Source: Eurosta solidaginis (Eukaryota; Arthropoda; Insecta; Diptera; Tephritidae). From it: 64,000 bases of DNA. A model generated the notes under the pieces. The model made no database searches. It saw only the letters and a list, made by a program, of their open reading frames with translations, and was not told the DNA's origin. The stretch spans positions 251,596,978 to 251,660,977 of the forward strand of contig NC_090320.1 of the NCBI RefSeq assembly GCF_040869045.1. The letters run 5' to 3'. The translations under genes were made by a program, and so were the position numbers. Positions within the stretch are counted from its first letter, which is position 1, and each line of letters begins with the position of its first letter. Below, piece by piece: positions 10,941 through 23,270 of the stretch.

Positions 10941-13140
10941 TTTTACGGAATTGTTTTGTACTGAAGTTATTTAATGATATAATAAAAAGCATATTCCAAG
11001 TTATGTGTTCAGCTAGATTCTTGAGTTGTACATATTTGAGTATATAGTATGTATATTTCAATATTATTTAATTAAAATTTAACGTAGCATTAACGCTATT
11101 ATATATATATTTTTTTTTCTTTTGTGTAAAGGCAAACTCGAGCACATACAAGAGTTTGCTTATGATATTTATAAACTATTTTTATAAATAAATCCACAAT
11201 TTTGTAAATGAACCATTTACTTTTAAATTTTTGTATGCCTTGAAAAACAAATTTTTAAAAATATTGTATTTAAGGAATTTAAGCATCTCATTGAAATTTA
11301 AAAACCAAAACATGTTATCATTTATGTATTAAAATATGTACGTATGTATGTTTACAATTTCAAAATGTTTGTTCCAATGTTGCCTAAGCCCCGTGGCTAG
11401 GTTTTTTCGAACAAAGAAAAGTTCTCTTCGAAAGTCGCATACACTTATAGCTCTAATAATTCCAACTTGAACCACATATTCCAACTTTACAGAAAGGTTC
11501 CAAAAACGCTACATTCTTACAAAAAACAACATTCTTGACTAAGTTTTACGAACAATACGTTTTTTGAAGCTACTCCAGCAGTTATTTTGACTAATAACCG
11601 AACGATTTCTGCTGATTCAAGGGACAGGAAGCGTTAACAGGAGAAAGTGTATACGACCTTTAGTTATTTAATTTAATTTCTGTTAGATGGTAACATTGGT
11701 GTGTTTTGTAATTGTTATAATAATGCATGTTTTTTTTAATTTGCTGCTGTCGCAACATTTTGTCATTGTCAAAGAATTGAAACAAACCAAAAGCGTTTTA
11801 GTTCACCAAATAATATGAATAGTGCTTAAGGTTCAATATCGAACTTCTAAAGCCCATAATGATTTTGAGGCTAACTTTGCAAGACGGAGAAATTACTAAG
11901 AGCCTTCAAAAGCTCAATCTCTTCAAAAAAATTTGTTTGGATCAATATCCAGAAAAAATATGGATTTTGTCCATTTATTTCAAAAACTTTTACTATAAGT
12001 TTATTATTTTTTAATTTATATAGATTTTGTACTTACGTCCTTATATACTTTTACATACAATTTAAGCTATTTCCTTACTAAATAATGTAACAAAAAAACC
12101 TTAGGTTAGCATTACACAGGAGCATTATGTGGTATGCATTTTTTAACTTCTTTCCTTTAAAACAATACTGCAATTATACTTCAAAAGGTATTATATATTT
12201 AAATAAGTACACAGTGTAATACAAGTTTAAAAGATTTGCGACCCAAATATTAAACTATTCTCCTTTGGAAGGTGCGCTAAATATGAACCTGTAAAGGTGT
12301 TTTTCGAAAATGGTTCTAGTTCCAGAGTTATGTTCACTTCGCTGATTCGACACGAAAACTTTTTTCATTAAATGCATATATATATTTTTTTTTACTACTT
12401 CAAGCTAATTATCCATATCTAATGTAAATGTGGATTCAACAATTTATTGTTCTTTCTTTGAATAAAATATTTGACTATTCAGAAATACAACCGCTGTTAT
12501 CCTTGTTGTTAAAACGGCTGAGAGCTGGATACGTTGAAAAAAAAAACAGTTACATTTCTTGAAGTAAGGGCAGGCATATCTCAAAAACCAGAACCGGTTC
12601 AGGGGTAAAAGAATCTCTTTCGAATTAAAAAAAAATATGTAATTTGACAGCTTTGGAATAGCAGTTCATTTCGAATCGAGTTACAGAACAAGGCCCCAGA
12701 TATCCTGATTTCAGATTCAGATTGAATGTGCCGAAATACTATATTAATGTATAGAATCATCTCTGGCTTTAAAATTTAGCGATCTGTGTTATCCTTATTC
12801 ATATTTATGTAAGAGGGTTTAATTAAAGAGTTTAATTATTTAAAATTAACTCGAATTACAATTAAAATAATTTTTATAATGCACAACTGTTAACGAGAAA
12901 ATAGCAGCGAAATTTCTTTTTTTTTTTTTGTACATTATATTTATATAATAGAAACAGTTTAATGAATTGTGAAACTAAAATTACGCAAGTAAATTTCAAA
13001 AACTTTACGAAAGTTTTCAAAAATTCAAAAAATTTTACTTGGAATTTTCAGCATTTTTTCAAGCATGAAGTTTTTATGGTCCAATACGTTTTAGCCCTTT
13101 CTGTGCTTGCATTGATTTTTTACAATTTTTTCGAAGAATT
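10941..13140. other. Intergenic AT-rich DNA, nothing recognised
   Basis: No gene, RNA or repeat family was recognised. Short open frames here are AT-driven and lack any domain. Confidence 0.5.
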
Positions 13141-13920
13141 TTAAATAAAATTACAAAAAAAAATATTATAAAATAAAATACAATAATATAAAATAAAATA
13201 AATTAAACCAAATAAGATAAAACAAAAGAAAATAAAATAAATCTAAAGTAAGTAAAATGAAACAAAATAATAAAACATAATATAGAATAAAATCAAATAA
13301 AATAAAATATAAAATAAAACAAAATAAAATTTAAGTAAATTAAATAAATAAAAATAAAAAAATTAATTAAAAGTAAAATAAAATGGAAAAAAAGTAAAAG
13401 TAAAATAAAATAAAACAAATAAAGCGAAAAAACAATAAAAAATAAAACAAAATGAAATGAAATTAAATAAAAATAATAATTGGTAAATATAAAACAAAAT
13501 AAAATAAAACTAAAGAAAATCAAATATAAACAAAAATAAAATATTAAACAAAATAAAATATAAAATAAAATAGAACAAAGTTAAATAAAATAAAGAATAA
13601 AATAAAACAAAATTGAATTAAATTATATAAAACAAAAAATAAAATGAAACAAAGTAAACATAACATAAAATAAAACTAAATTAATTTAAAAGAAATAAAT
13701 TAAAATGAAATTAAATTACGCAAACCAAACAAAATAAAGCTAAATAAAATAAAATTAAATTAAACAAAGAATAAAATAAAATAAAACAAAAAATAAAAAT
13801 AAAAAATTACACAAAATTACATGTAAACTAAAAAAATAAAAAATAAAAGTTAAAAAAATTAAATTAAGCTAAATGAAATACAAAATTTAATTAAACAAAA
13901 TTAAACTAAATATTTTACCG
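13141..13920. repeat. A-rich degenerate (AAAAT)n low-complexity tract
   Basis: About 780 bp composed almost only of AAATAAAATAAAAC-like words, with C and G as rare interruptions on the + strand. It is strongly strand-asymmetric (A-rich top strand). This is a degenerate microsatellite. The apparent minus-strand open frame rich in F/L/I/Y is an artefact of this composition. Confidence 0.9.
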
Positions 13921-15540
13921 GTGAATTTGTATATACTTTTATCTCTTTTTCGAAATTTATGAGTTCCTTGCTCTACTCATTTAGCATAAAAGAAAATTTA
14001 AGAATTCAAAGAACCACTATTTGATAATAAACATTTATAAAACAATAATAATATAAAAAAAAATAATAATAATATTAACAGCCCATACATTTGTTGTATA
14101 GTATAAGCCACAAACTGCACCGCAATAAACGTAATAAGGTTAATATTAATATATTGGGAATGCCTTATTTTAATATATGTAGCATAAACTTTTCTTTTTG
14201 AGGTGAATATTTTTGACACATTGTGATTTTGATTGCTTACAAAAGAAAAAAAGCATTTAAATACATAAACATATAAAATAAAATTAAGCAATGCCCGCTA
14301 AATATTATTTTTAGTTAACTAATTGATATAAAATACACATTTAAGTGGCGAATTTGTTTCCGAATTCAGCAAACGGTTAAAAAACGTTTCATCCTCAATA
14401 TCAGAAGCAAAAATTTTGTAATTCAACAACATTTTCCACATTTATAAGACCTTTAATGGTATGAAATAACATAAATAATCAATTGAAGACATTTATATGC
14501 TTACAAATAGTAAAAAGAAGCGATATATTATTATAAATATAAATAACGCTCAACATTTTTTATTGTATGCATTCATATTGGTGAAAAAAATTAAAAACGA
14601 AAAACTAGCCGTAAGTTAACACGCATACAAAACGTAAATGTCCACAAACTATTTGGAAGTGCATACTTAGATGTACAAAATATTTATTAAAATGTACTGT
14701 TTGTGTAAATAAAAAGAAAAAAATAATAAAAAATCAAATAAAAAATACAAACGCTTTTGTTCAATAAAAATAGAGGTAAGAGGTTTTATACAACATTTTT
14801 TTACTACTCGTCAATACTGTTGGTTTAAACACGCTGAGAATTACATGAGTAATATGTATTGGAATGGAATTCAGCACGGCAACTGGTCAGTTTTATTTCT
14901 GCGTATGGCTTGCATGTCTGCTTAAAAGCAAAATAAAATCAAGATAGCATTTTGTGTTGAAAACCTGTTTTGAGATCAGAAATGTTGGAAGAGTCGATAC
15001 ACTTTACACAAACGTTTCTTTCTCAAATCTCAGACTTTCCAGTAGTGGAGTTTGTTACCTATTAGCGACCATTTTCACCCCATCGATATCTCAACATTTT
15101 GCGATTGGGCTCCTCTGTAAGATTCATCGTCGGAATATTAAAACTTTTCGTTGGTAGTGAGAAAGTTTGCTGCATCTAGCGGTTATTGGCTGCTCAAATA
15201 GTTAGAGAATATCTTGATATAACCTTACGTTCACCTCTGCGGCCGGAGTCTCTGGAATGACTCCTTCCCGAGCCGTTGGACATCGAATGAGGTTTCAGGC
15301 AAGACGACCACCTAACTCCGTCTAGCAGACTAGATACAGTCATATATTAATATATCTCTCTGACAAAAGTTTCGTGATTGTTGACTGAATGTCTTCGTCC
15401 ATTTTGAAACCACTAACGTCTATATGCTTATAGGTCTACAATGAACAAAAGATTGCCCTCTAAAACTCTTAGCGTTTCCGTCCTAATATAGAATCCGAAA
15501 TTACATCTTGTGGACAAAACAAGCTATACGGCCGGCAATC
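13921..15540. other. Intergenic DNA with unassigned transposon-like scraps
   Basis: 13921-14930 is AT-rich with nothing recognised. From about 15190 to 15345 a GC-richer scrap (CTCTGCGGCCGGAGTCTC and onward) looks like transposon debris, but no protein could be matched. Confidence 0.4.
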
Positions 15541-15724
15541 TTCGGCAAGGATTACAACTCACCTCTATCAGTTGAAATTTTTCTATTCGGTATTACAGAT
15601 TACAACTCACCCTGTCAAAAAAATTTCGGTTGAAGTTGCCTAGTCCTTTTTGTGGCGTTTACAACTCTGTGTTGGTGTAGTTGTCAAATACATCAAAATC
15701 TGACAACTGATTACTAGCTCTTGT

Positions 15725-16030
15725 CTCAGAAAAGTTTTAAAGTTGTTTGTGGCGGTGCCACACCCATTTTAAACAATTTTTCCAAATTTTTATCAAGAGT
15801 CTCAATATCAGCCCACACGTCAAATTTCAACATTCTAGGTGTAATATTTACTAAAGAATCAGGTTTTTTGTGTTTTCCAAAATGTTATATATATAAAAAG
15901 TGGGCGTGGTTATTATCCGATTTCGCTCATTTTCAATATCAATCTATTCTGGGTCCAGATAAGCTCGTGTACCACGTGGTGAAGATATCTCAATATTTAC
16001 TCAAGTTATCGTATTAACGGACAGACGGAC
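15725..16030 (-). repeat. Inverted copy of the dispersed repeat at 1-180
   Basis: The reverse complement matches positions 1-150 nearly throughout. Shared words include GCCCACTTT, ATATAAAACATTTTGG, ACACCTAGAA and ATTGAGACTCTTGATAAAAA. It has no real coding content. Confidence 0.75.
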
Positions 16031-16189
16031 GGTGAGTATAAAAATGGAAAGCGGGTAATTAAACCTTTTAAAATAATTTAAAAAAATTTTAAAATCAGCA
16101 ATTTTGTACACATCTTTAGCAAACACAAGGTTTCAACGAAGGATTACATTTAAAAACTTATTAGCCTTATGGAGCGACTTCCCAAAGCT

Positions 16190-16545
16190 GGACCAGGCAA
16201 GCCGCAGTTCGGATGCAGCCAAAACAGGTGAAATTATGCAAACGTGAGTACCATCGATACAACCGACTACTCCTGGGAATCCTGAGTAAAATGCGAGTTT
16301 TGAAGTGCTTGCTCCTCTGCATTCATTTCGGTTTTAATCCACCTCGCACAAATATGCTCCTCAATAATATCTAAAACCCCTTTAAAAACTATAGATGTTG
16401 TAGGTTGTGCCAGTCCAACACTAAAATCATTTCCACAGCATTTTTGATAGCTGCCGTCCGCAAGGAATCTAAGTGTAGCGCATAATTTTAAAATAGGAGA
16501 CATAGCCGTCCATCGATCGCGTTTGCGGAAATGATCCTTCATTTT
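16190..16545 (-). pseudogene. Harbinger transposase fragment
   Basis: The minus strand reads SPILKLCATLRFLADGSYQK, then NDFSVGLAQPTTSIVFKGVL and EEHICARWIKTEM. This is the conserved region before the catalytic core of PIF/Harbinger transposases. After an in-frame TGA-type interruption it continues as GFPGVVGCIDGTHV, which carries the first catalytic aspartate (CIDGTH). The remaining catalytic residues are absent and the sequence soon degenerates. It is a dead fragment that could only contribute a nonautonomous element. Confidence 0.8.
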
Positions 16546-17090
16546 GCTTTGTACGGAGCAAAATGCTTCGTAACTTAACCAAAAATAACTTACAAATCAG
16601 CAAAATAGCTTCATTAGAAGCTCACCAATTGTTACTTAAACATTTTCTTAGTTAGTGCTTCTAAGGGTTTGGAGTGATTACCAACATATCGTCGCTATAA
16701 AATAAATCTAAGCTAATATGCATTTTGCTATTAATAAAAAAAAATAGATTTTGCAAATGATTGAATTTCCGCCATAAATTGTTCAGCTGTTTGTTTATCT
16801 GTCAATTCAACTGAAATAAGTTGTAATTCGGAATACCAAACAGGAGTTGGGTTGTTTTAATTACAATCCAACTTAGTTGAGTTGTAAACCGTAATATGGG
16901 CATTAAATTGGGTTGAGAGTCTGTTAAGTTTTGGTTCTTTTCTCAAGTTCTAAGAAGCGTTTACATTTTGGACTGTCGTTTGTGCTTTTCTACTTCCTAC
17001 TACGCTAAGCATGGCTATGTTGCCATGCCATGTTAGGTCTGAAGCAGAGCCGTAACTCGAAAGGCAATAACCAACGACGAACAAGAATTA

Positions 17091-17507
17091 AAGGGCTAAT
17101 TAAACTTCATTAACCCTAACGCCATAGTCGTAACCATACCCATATCCATAATCATCTCCAATGTGATCGATTAATGGTGCCTTAACCTAAAAATCGTGAA
17201 AATTTCATAAAAATGAAGAAAACGCAAAAAATTACAAACATATTCCACAAAAAGTAAGTTTCTTAGTCATAACGTATCCAAAACAATGAATAAAATCTAC
17301 AAAAAGTTATTAAATTCACCAACTCAAATATTTTTAGGTTATGGATATGGCGAGAAACCAAAAATCAATTGCTTGGCTATGGTATGGTTATGGCGTTAGC
17401 GTTATGGTATGGCACCATTAATCGATTACATTGATTTCCATTAGGAAGGTTCTGCTGCTTTATCTGGTTATGGTTTTATGGTTATAAGTCACCATTAATT
17501 GGCCCTT
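17091..17507. mobile_element. Foldback/MITE element, first copy
   Basis: The inverted ends are AAGGGCTAATTAA and, in reverse complement, AAGGGCCAATTAATGG. Internally CCATAGTCGTAACCATACCC on one side is mirrored by GGTATGGTTATGGCGTTAGC on the other. Both ends sit in TTAA, which would fit a TTAA target duplication as used by piggyBac-type elements, but this is only suggestive. No transposase. Confidence 0.6.
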
Positions 17508-17539
17508 AAAGGTGGCAAAGTAGTGATAAGTCGTTTTCG

Positions 17540-17850
17540 TTAAGGGGTTGGAAAAGTTGTCATAACGCTATAGTCATAACCATATTTTTACTATGCCTTA
17601 ACCTTAAAAATGTGGTTATTTCATAAAAAAAAAGAAAATGCAAAAAAAAAAAAAAATACTAATAAATTCAACAAATAATAAGTCATGTAGCCAATTACAA
17701 AACAAAAACTAGAATATCCAAAAAGTAAATAAATTAATCAGCTGAAATAATTATAGGTTATGGATATGGCTTAAAACCAAAAACTAATTGGTTGGCTATC
17801 CTATAGTTAAGACTAGGGCGGTATGGTATGACACCATTGACCAATTAATT
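17540..17850. mobile_element. Foldback/MITE element, second diverged copy
   Basis: Shares with the preceding element the order GCTATAGTCATAACCATA, TGCCTTAACCTTAAAAAT, AGGTTATGGATATGGC and GGTATGACACCATTGACC. The two form a near-adjacent pair in the same orientation. Further on, TTTCTTGGGC and GCCCAAGAAA (about 17875-17918) form a separate small hairpin. Confidence 0.5.
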
Positions 17851-18346
17851 TGATTTCCAAGTATTTCTTGAGCATTTCTTGGGCCCTTGGAGAACTACTC
17901 GAAATATGCCCAAGAAATCATGTACATATGCAGAACGCATCTCGAAAGCAGTTTTATAAAGAAAATTAATAATAAAAATGGAAAATAGATATTTTGAAAT
18001 AAAAGAACTTCAAGTTTGGTTTACAAAAAAGATATAAAAAAATTCTTGGGCGATTCTTATGATCTGGATATCACGCTTTAAGCGAACTAAACAACAACTA
18101 CAACGATTAGTTTATTCTTCCCTGTAAGTTTCTTGAATAACATTTGTTATCAAAGAGATATATCTCCTTCTAAGTCGACAAACTAAAGCAACATTCCTGG
18201 AAATAACAATGTGCTAAACAAAGAAATATGGTCACCGTAGTTTTCTTGATTATGAATACATCAGTTGCAAAGTATACTCTTTGTTATGTATACATGTTTA
18301 TCATTTAGTCTGCTTAAATGATGGAATTGGCTCACCCGTTAGTCAT

Positions 18347-18428
18347 GCAGTCGTGGCCGAGCGGTTAAGGCGTCTGACTAGAAATCAGATTCCCTCTGGG
18401 AGCGTAGGTTCGAATCCTACCGACTGCG
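18347..18428 (+). tRNA. tRNA-Ser-AGA: tRNA-Ser (anticodon AGA), second copy
   Basis: Identical over all 82 nt to the gene at 8571-8652, with anticodon AGA at 18380-18382. The flanks are unrelated, and a T-run from about 18447 serves as pol III terminator. It is an intact, presumably active gene. A transposon begins 46 bp after its 3' end. Confidence 0.97.
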
Positions 18429-18474
18429 AAGCAATGACCTAAATAATTTTTTTTTTTAATATTATTTAAAACAA

Positions 18475-19551
18475 CCCTTCAAAAAACGCGAGTACTCCAT
18501 AAATAATGTAAGGAATACTCCTTTAGAAGATAGCACTGCTTCAAATCTAGTCTGTATTCATACAAAAAATGTGCTCCAATTAACATTGCGATGTCCTAGG
18601 AGAGGAGTAGGTGATCCCACTCTTGCTTTGTTTGTGAGTATTCCATAGAGTACATACGTGAGAGTACTTTCCAAAGTACTCTCACTGTAGTACACCATGG
18701 AGTACCCACAGAGGATCATATGCCAAAGTACTAAAGAGGAATTGTGTTGGAAAGAATTATCGAGTGAATTTAATTTAAAATGAAAGTAAATGAAGAGGGG
18801 CAATACAACTTTTATATTTTTCACTACGAATATTCTTATGTTATTTAGCATTTGCGTGAATAAAGAAACTAATAGCCGTGTTTTTTAACACGCGCGTATA
18901 CGTTTCGTTTGCGCGTGTTAAAAAACGCCTATCTTCGCTTAGATAATGCTTAGGAGACCCATCTAGCGGCTGTGGTAAAACAACTAGCTACAGCAACAGG
19001 GTGTACCGAAAAGCGGAGACGCAACGCTCTGATGGCCATAGGGTATAACATATAGCTGAATCAGTTGCGATGAATTGTGGACACACATATAATACATAGA
19101 ATTAGTGTACAGGGTGAAACAAAGACACATATTTCAGTTACATCTGAGTATAATGCGTATTGAAATTTAGTAGGACAAAATTTATGCGCAGCAATTTCAG
19201 AGGTGTATTTATAGTTTGTCGACTAGCAGTCAATATAAAGTTTAAGCGTAAACGGATATACGCGTGTTAAAAAACACGGCTAATATTTATCTATACTATA
19301 GTATGTATACATAAAACCAGTGCGCGGTTGCATTTTATCAGAGTTGCCAAAGTAAATTTTATTATTAGTTATTTGCATGCAATATTTTACTTTTGGCAAC
19401 TCTGTTCGATCGTCATCGTGTCGTGATCACGGTCGTTAAAAAACGAGCAATGATCGGCTGATGGTGGTCCGCAAACGCATTGCAAAGGAGTATTCTTAGA
19501 GTACTCCAACATGAAGAAAATGGAACACGTAATCCAACAATTTTTGCAGGG
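18475..19551. mobile_element. Nonautonomous TIR element 'A', first copy, with nested MITE
   Basis: The ends are CCCTTCAAAAAACGC and, in reverse complement, CCCTGCAAAAATTG. The interior is dense with AGTACT words, including a perfect hairpin at 18658-18685 (GTGAGAGTACTTT and its complement around CC). It is interrupted by a 406-bp MITE at 18875-19280. The uninterrupted order is seen in the second copy at 21015-22836. No transposase. Confidence 0.7.
18875..19280. mobile_element. 406-bp MITE with perfect TIRs, nested in element A
   Basis: Perfect terminal inverted repeats GCCGTGTTTTTTAACACGCG / CGCGTGTTAAAAAACACGGC, flanked by a TAATA direct duplication (18870-18874 and 19281-19285; a 3-bp AAT duplication is an equivalent reading). 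The left end also folds on itself, with 16-bp arms at 18880-18895 and 18911-18926. A second, disrupted copy starts at 20355. Confidence 0.88.
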
Positions 19552-20058
19552 AATATTTGATTGCTACTCATTTTCATATGAAAAGTCGATTAAAAACATT
19601 GTTTACTATATAGTTTGGCAGCTTAAATAGAGGTTATGTTGCGAATAGAGTGGACTAGGCAGCAGTGAGCTGCAATTATTAATCTTTTAAAGCTATTAGT
19701 GGACTAACCATAAAATAGTATTAGTGCGTATGCAAACAAAGAATATCAAGCACTTATATCCACTAACACACATTTACATAGTCCTGCTTCGTAAAATGAA
19801 TAACCGCTCATAAGCCACGAAGCAGTTCAGTACTCAATTGACTTATTGAACAAGAAAGTCAACTGTGTTATACGAAAACACTAATTGGAATAAGTAAGAC
19901 TACAGTGGAATAAAATGAATAAAGTCCTATCAGTCTTCTGACGCTAGCAACACAACGATGTACACGAGACTAAACCGAACCCAGCGCCAAAGTAAAACCG
20001 ATGATAAACGAAGTTTACAGTGTATTACACACGAAATCAAAGTGCTACTGAGTTACAT
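19552..20058. other. Unassigned sequence
   Basis: No gene or recognisable repeat was found between element A and the next MITE. Confidence 0.4.
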
Positions 20059-20317
20059 GCCAACCTAATAAAACCGCACTGCTTTTTTTTAGCGCACGCA
20101 AACAACCCGCGTTTTTGCCCGAACCCAAATAAGCATGCGTTGCGACAATGTAAATTATGTGCGCAAACGTCAAATCTAAATGTCACGCAGAACAAAACTT
20201 GGAAATCGAGTTAGGTTTTCACGCAGCAAATTCAATTTGGGTTGCTCTCATACAAGTTGTATGTGCATGAGACATTTTTGACAGAAAATTACTTGCGTGC
20301 GTTTATATTAGGTTGGC
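20059..20317 (+). mobile_element. 259-bp MITE, copy 1
   Basis: The ends are GCCAACCTAATAAAACCGCAC and, in reverse complement, GCCAACCTAATATAAACGCAC, giving a 12-bp exact core TIR. A second copy of the same length lies in the opposite orientation at 22923-23181. No coding capacity. Confidence 0.8.
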
Positions 20318-20354
20318 ATGTTAAAGCGACTATAACATCAGTTTATACTCAACA

Positions 20355-21014
20355 AGAGCCGTGTTTTTTTTTACACGCGTATACGTTTCGTTTGCGCGTG
20401 AAAAAAAACGCCTATCCTCGCTTAGATAATGCTTAGGAGACCCATTTAGCGGCAGTAGTTAAATAACTACAGCTACAGCACAGGGTGTACCGAAAAGCGG
20501 ATACAAAACCCTCTGATGGCCATAGGGTATAACATATAGTTGAAGCAGTTGTGATGAATTGTGGACACACATATGCCGTCTTTCAGTGACTTTTACAGCT
20601 CCGGCTCACGCTCAATTCTCACGGGAATGCTCTGGATCATTGAGAGACTTGAGAAGCAGATGTCGTGGAATTTTTGCACACGTGAAATGTGATAGGCAGA
20701 TGTCGCCGCTGTTTCATATAACTCATACGGCGAAAGGCTAAGCAGCGACATCTATTTTTGAAAAAGTAGGTATATTAAAGGCCGCATTGCCAACCTAAAA
20801 AGAAGTAATTAACAAATTATCTGGCTCACAAAATGAACCATCTGGATTTATCTGGCTCAAATCGTTGTTGTTGCATTTACATGCAAAATTATTTATCTGG
20901 CTCAGGATTTTGCCACCGGATGATAGCTATAGAATACATAGAATTTGTGTAGAGGGTGAAACAGAGACACATATTTCAGTTACATCTGAGTATAATGCGT
21001 ATTGAAATTTAGTA
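20355..21014. mobile_element. Second copy of the 406-bp MITE, disrupted
   Basis: Starts with GCCGTGTTTTTTTTTACACG and follows the 18875 element closely. An unrelated ~350-bp segment is inserted at about 20575-20927, and its right third is replaced by element A copy 2 beginning at 21015. The inserted segment contains repeated TTATCTGGCTCA words and is of unknown class. Confidence 0.7.
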
Positions 21015-22836
21015 CCCTTCAAAAAAGCGATTACTCCATAAATAGTGTAAGGAATACTCCTTTGGGAGTATAGGAGGGTCCCAAAACTAATCAGTATTCA
21101 TACAAAAAATGTGCTCCAATTAACATTGCGATGTCCTAGGAGAGGAGTAGGTGATCCCACTCTCGCTTTGTTTGTGAGTATTCCATAGAGTACATACGTG
21201 AGAGTACTTTCCAAAGTACTTTCACTGTAGTACTCCATGGAGCACCCACAGAGGATCATATGCCAAAGTACTAAAGAGGAATTGTGTCGGAAAGAATTAT
21301 CGGAGTGAATTAATTTAAAACAAGTAAGGACGGAACTGTCTTCACACCTTTCATGAATGGGGCTGAACAATAATCTTATCCAGTTCGTAATCTCCGAATA
21401 ATCGGATGTATAAGATAAGAAATATCTAGTGAACAGATCTACATACCTAAACGATTTTTAAGATAAATATAAAATAAAAAATAGGTAGGTACTTTGTGTG
21501 AAGATGCAAAGTTTCAGGTTTTTTGTGGTCTGCGTGTAAAAACTATGACTACGAATCACGTATTTCAACAATATATGACGTAAACGTAACTATTTGATGA
21601 AATGTTTTAAATTTTGAAGCTTCTAGCCGTAAAAAGGGGCAAAAAAAATACAGTTTATATGGGGTATATAATATATGTACCACCGATCTCTATGATTTTT
21701 TCAGACAACAATATATGCTATACACGTAAACATTTGGTGAAATTTGAACATATCTAAACGATTTTGAAGATAAATATAAAATAAAAAAATACGTAGGTAC
21801 TTTGTGTGAGGATGCAAAGCTTCACGTTTTTTGTGCTCTGCATGTAAAAACTACGACTACGAATCAAGCTTATAACTGTTAAAATGGGGTAGAAATTGCG
21901 AAAAGTTTCTTATCTGAACAATCGGTTGTATGAGATATATACTATATATACAACCGATCTCTATGATTTTTTCAGACAACAATATATGCTATATACGTAA
22001 GCATTCGTTGAAATTTGAAGCCTCTAGCTCTTAAAATAGGGCAGTAATTACGAAAAGTTTCTTATCTGAACAATCGGTTGTGGGGGATATATACTATATA
22101 TACGACCGATCTCATCAATTTTTTCAGGCAACAATGTGTGCAATATACGAAATTATATGGTGAAGTTTGAAGCTTCAATCTGTTAAATTGAGTAAGATAT
22201 TACAAAAATCCTCTTTTTCTGAAAAATCGGTTGTATGGAGGATATATGCTATAGTGGTCCGATCCGGCCTGTTCCAAATGTCTAATCGGACACCCAAATA
22301 CACCTGCTCACCAAATTTTATCAAGATATCTCAAAAATTGAGGGACTAGTTTACATACAAACAGACAGACGGACAGACGGACAGACAGACAGACGGACAT
22401 TTCGGTATACTTAATGGTGGGTCTATCTATTTTCCTTTAAGGACTTACAATTTTGGGTTTCGTGACGAAATTAATATACCATTTCATTTTCATGAAAGGT
22501 ATAATGAAGGTAAATGAAGAGGGGCAATACAACTTTTATATTTTTTACTACGAATATTCTTATGTTATTTAGCATTTGCGTAAATAAAGAAACTAATATT
22601 TCTCTATACTATAGTATGTATACATAAAACCAGTGCGCATTTTATCAGAGTTGCCATAGTAAAATTTTATTATCAGTTATTTGTATGCAATATTTTACTT
22701 TTGTGTCGTGATCACGGTCGTTAAAAAACGAGCAATGATCGGCTAATGGTGGTCCGCAAATGCATTGCAAAGGAGTATTGTTAGAGTACTCCAACATGAA
22801 GAAAATGGAACACGTAATCCAACAATTTTTGCAGGG
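21015..22836. mobile_element. Nonautonomous TIR element 'A', second copy, with nested insertion
   Basis: Same ends as the copy at 18475 (CCCTTCAAAAAAGCG and TTTTTGCAGGG) and the same internal order, including CATTGCGATGTCCTAGG and GCAATGATCGGCTAATGG. It lacks the 406-bp MITE and is interrupted by a ~1.2-kb element at 21321-22503. Comparison of the two copies fixes both insertion boundaries. Confidence 0.75.
21321..22503. mobile_element. ~1.2-kb inserted repeat with ACCTTTCATGAA / TTCATGAAAGGT ends
   Basis: Near its left end it has ACCTTTCATGAATGGGG and at its right end CATTTTCATGAAAGGTATA. Inside are tandem subrepeats about 308 bp apart (AGGTAGGTACTTTGTGTGA / ACGTAGGTACTTTGTGTGA), several ACCGATCTCTATGATTTTTTCAG copies, and an ACAGACGGACAGACGGACAG tract. 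It is a non-coding repeat of unknown class. The simple ACGG tract is characteristic of dispersed fly repeats. Confidence 0.65.
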
Positions 22837-22922
22837 TAGTCTTACAACTTTTTGTGGCATTACCGCTTACAACATTGTGTTGGTGTAGTTGTCAAAGACA
22901 TCACAACCTGACAACTGACAAG

Positions 22923-23181
22923 CCAGCCTAATATAAACGCACGCAAGTCATTTTTTGTCAAAAATGTCTCATGCACATACAACTTGTATGAGAGCAACCC
23001 AAATTGAATTTGCTGCGTGAAAACCTAGCTCGATTTCCAATTTTTGTCCTGCGTGACATTTAGATTTGAAGTTTGCACACATGCCATACATTGTCGCAAC
23101 GCATGTTTATTTGGGTTCGCTCAAAAAACGCCGGTTGTTTGCGTGCTCTAAGAAAACGCAGTGCGGGTTTATTAGGTTGGA
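22923..23181 (-). mobile_element. 259-bp MITE, copy 2 (inverted)
   Basis: Reverse-complement copy of the MITE at 20059-20317, same length, with a few substitutions (for example GCCAGCC for GCCAACC at one end). Confidence 0.8.
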
Positions 23182-23270
23182 TTGTAAGGCGGATTTACAC
23201 AGACGCTTTGGTTGTGTTGCATTTATTAATTCATCTGTCGGGCGAAGCATCGAAAAATTTACATAAATGC

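Larger units (their letters stand above)
15545..16900 (-). mobile_element. PIF/Harbinger DNA transposon remnant
   Basis: The left end (TTACAACTCACC, then GGTATTACAGATTACAACTCA) and the right end in reverse complement (TTTACAACTCAAC, then GGTATTCCGAATTACAACT) share the same words in inverted orientation and so look like the terminal and subterminal repeats. Between them on the minus strand is a Harbinger transposase remnant (16190-16545). The left half contains a block (15725-16030) of the dispersed repeat seen at 1-180. Further end fragments of the family occur at 22855-22922 and 24335-24505. The element is internally deleted. Confidence 0.6.

Noticed and set aside
13293..13523. Minus-strand F/L/I/Y-rich open frame resembling a membrane protein
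   Set aside because: Product of the A-rich low-complexity tract on the other strand.
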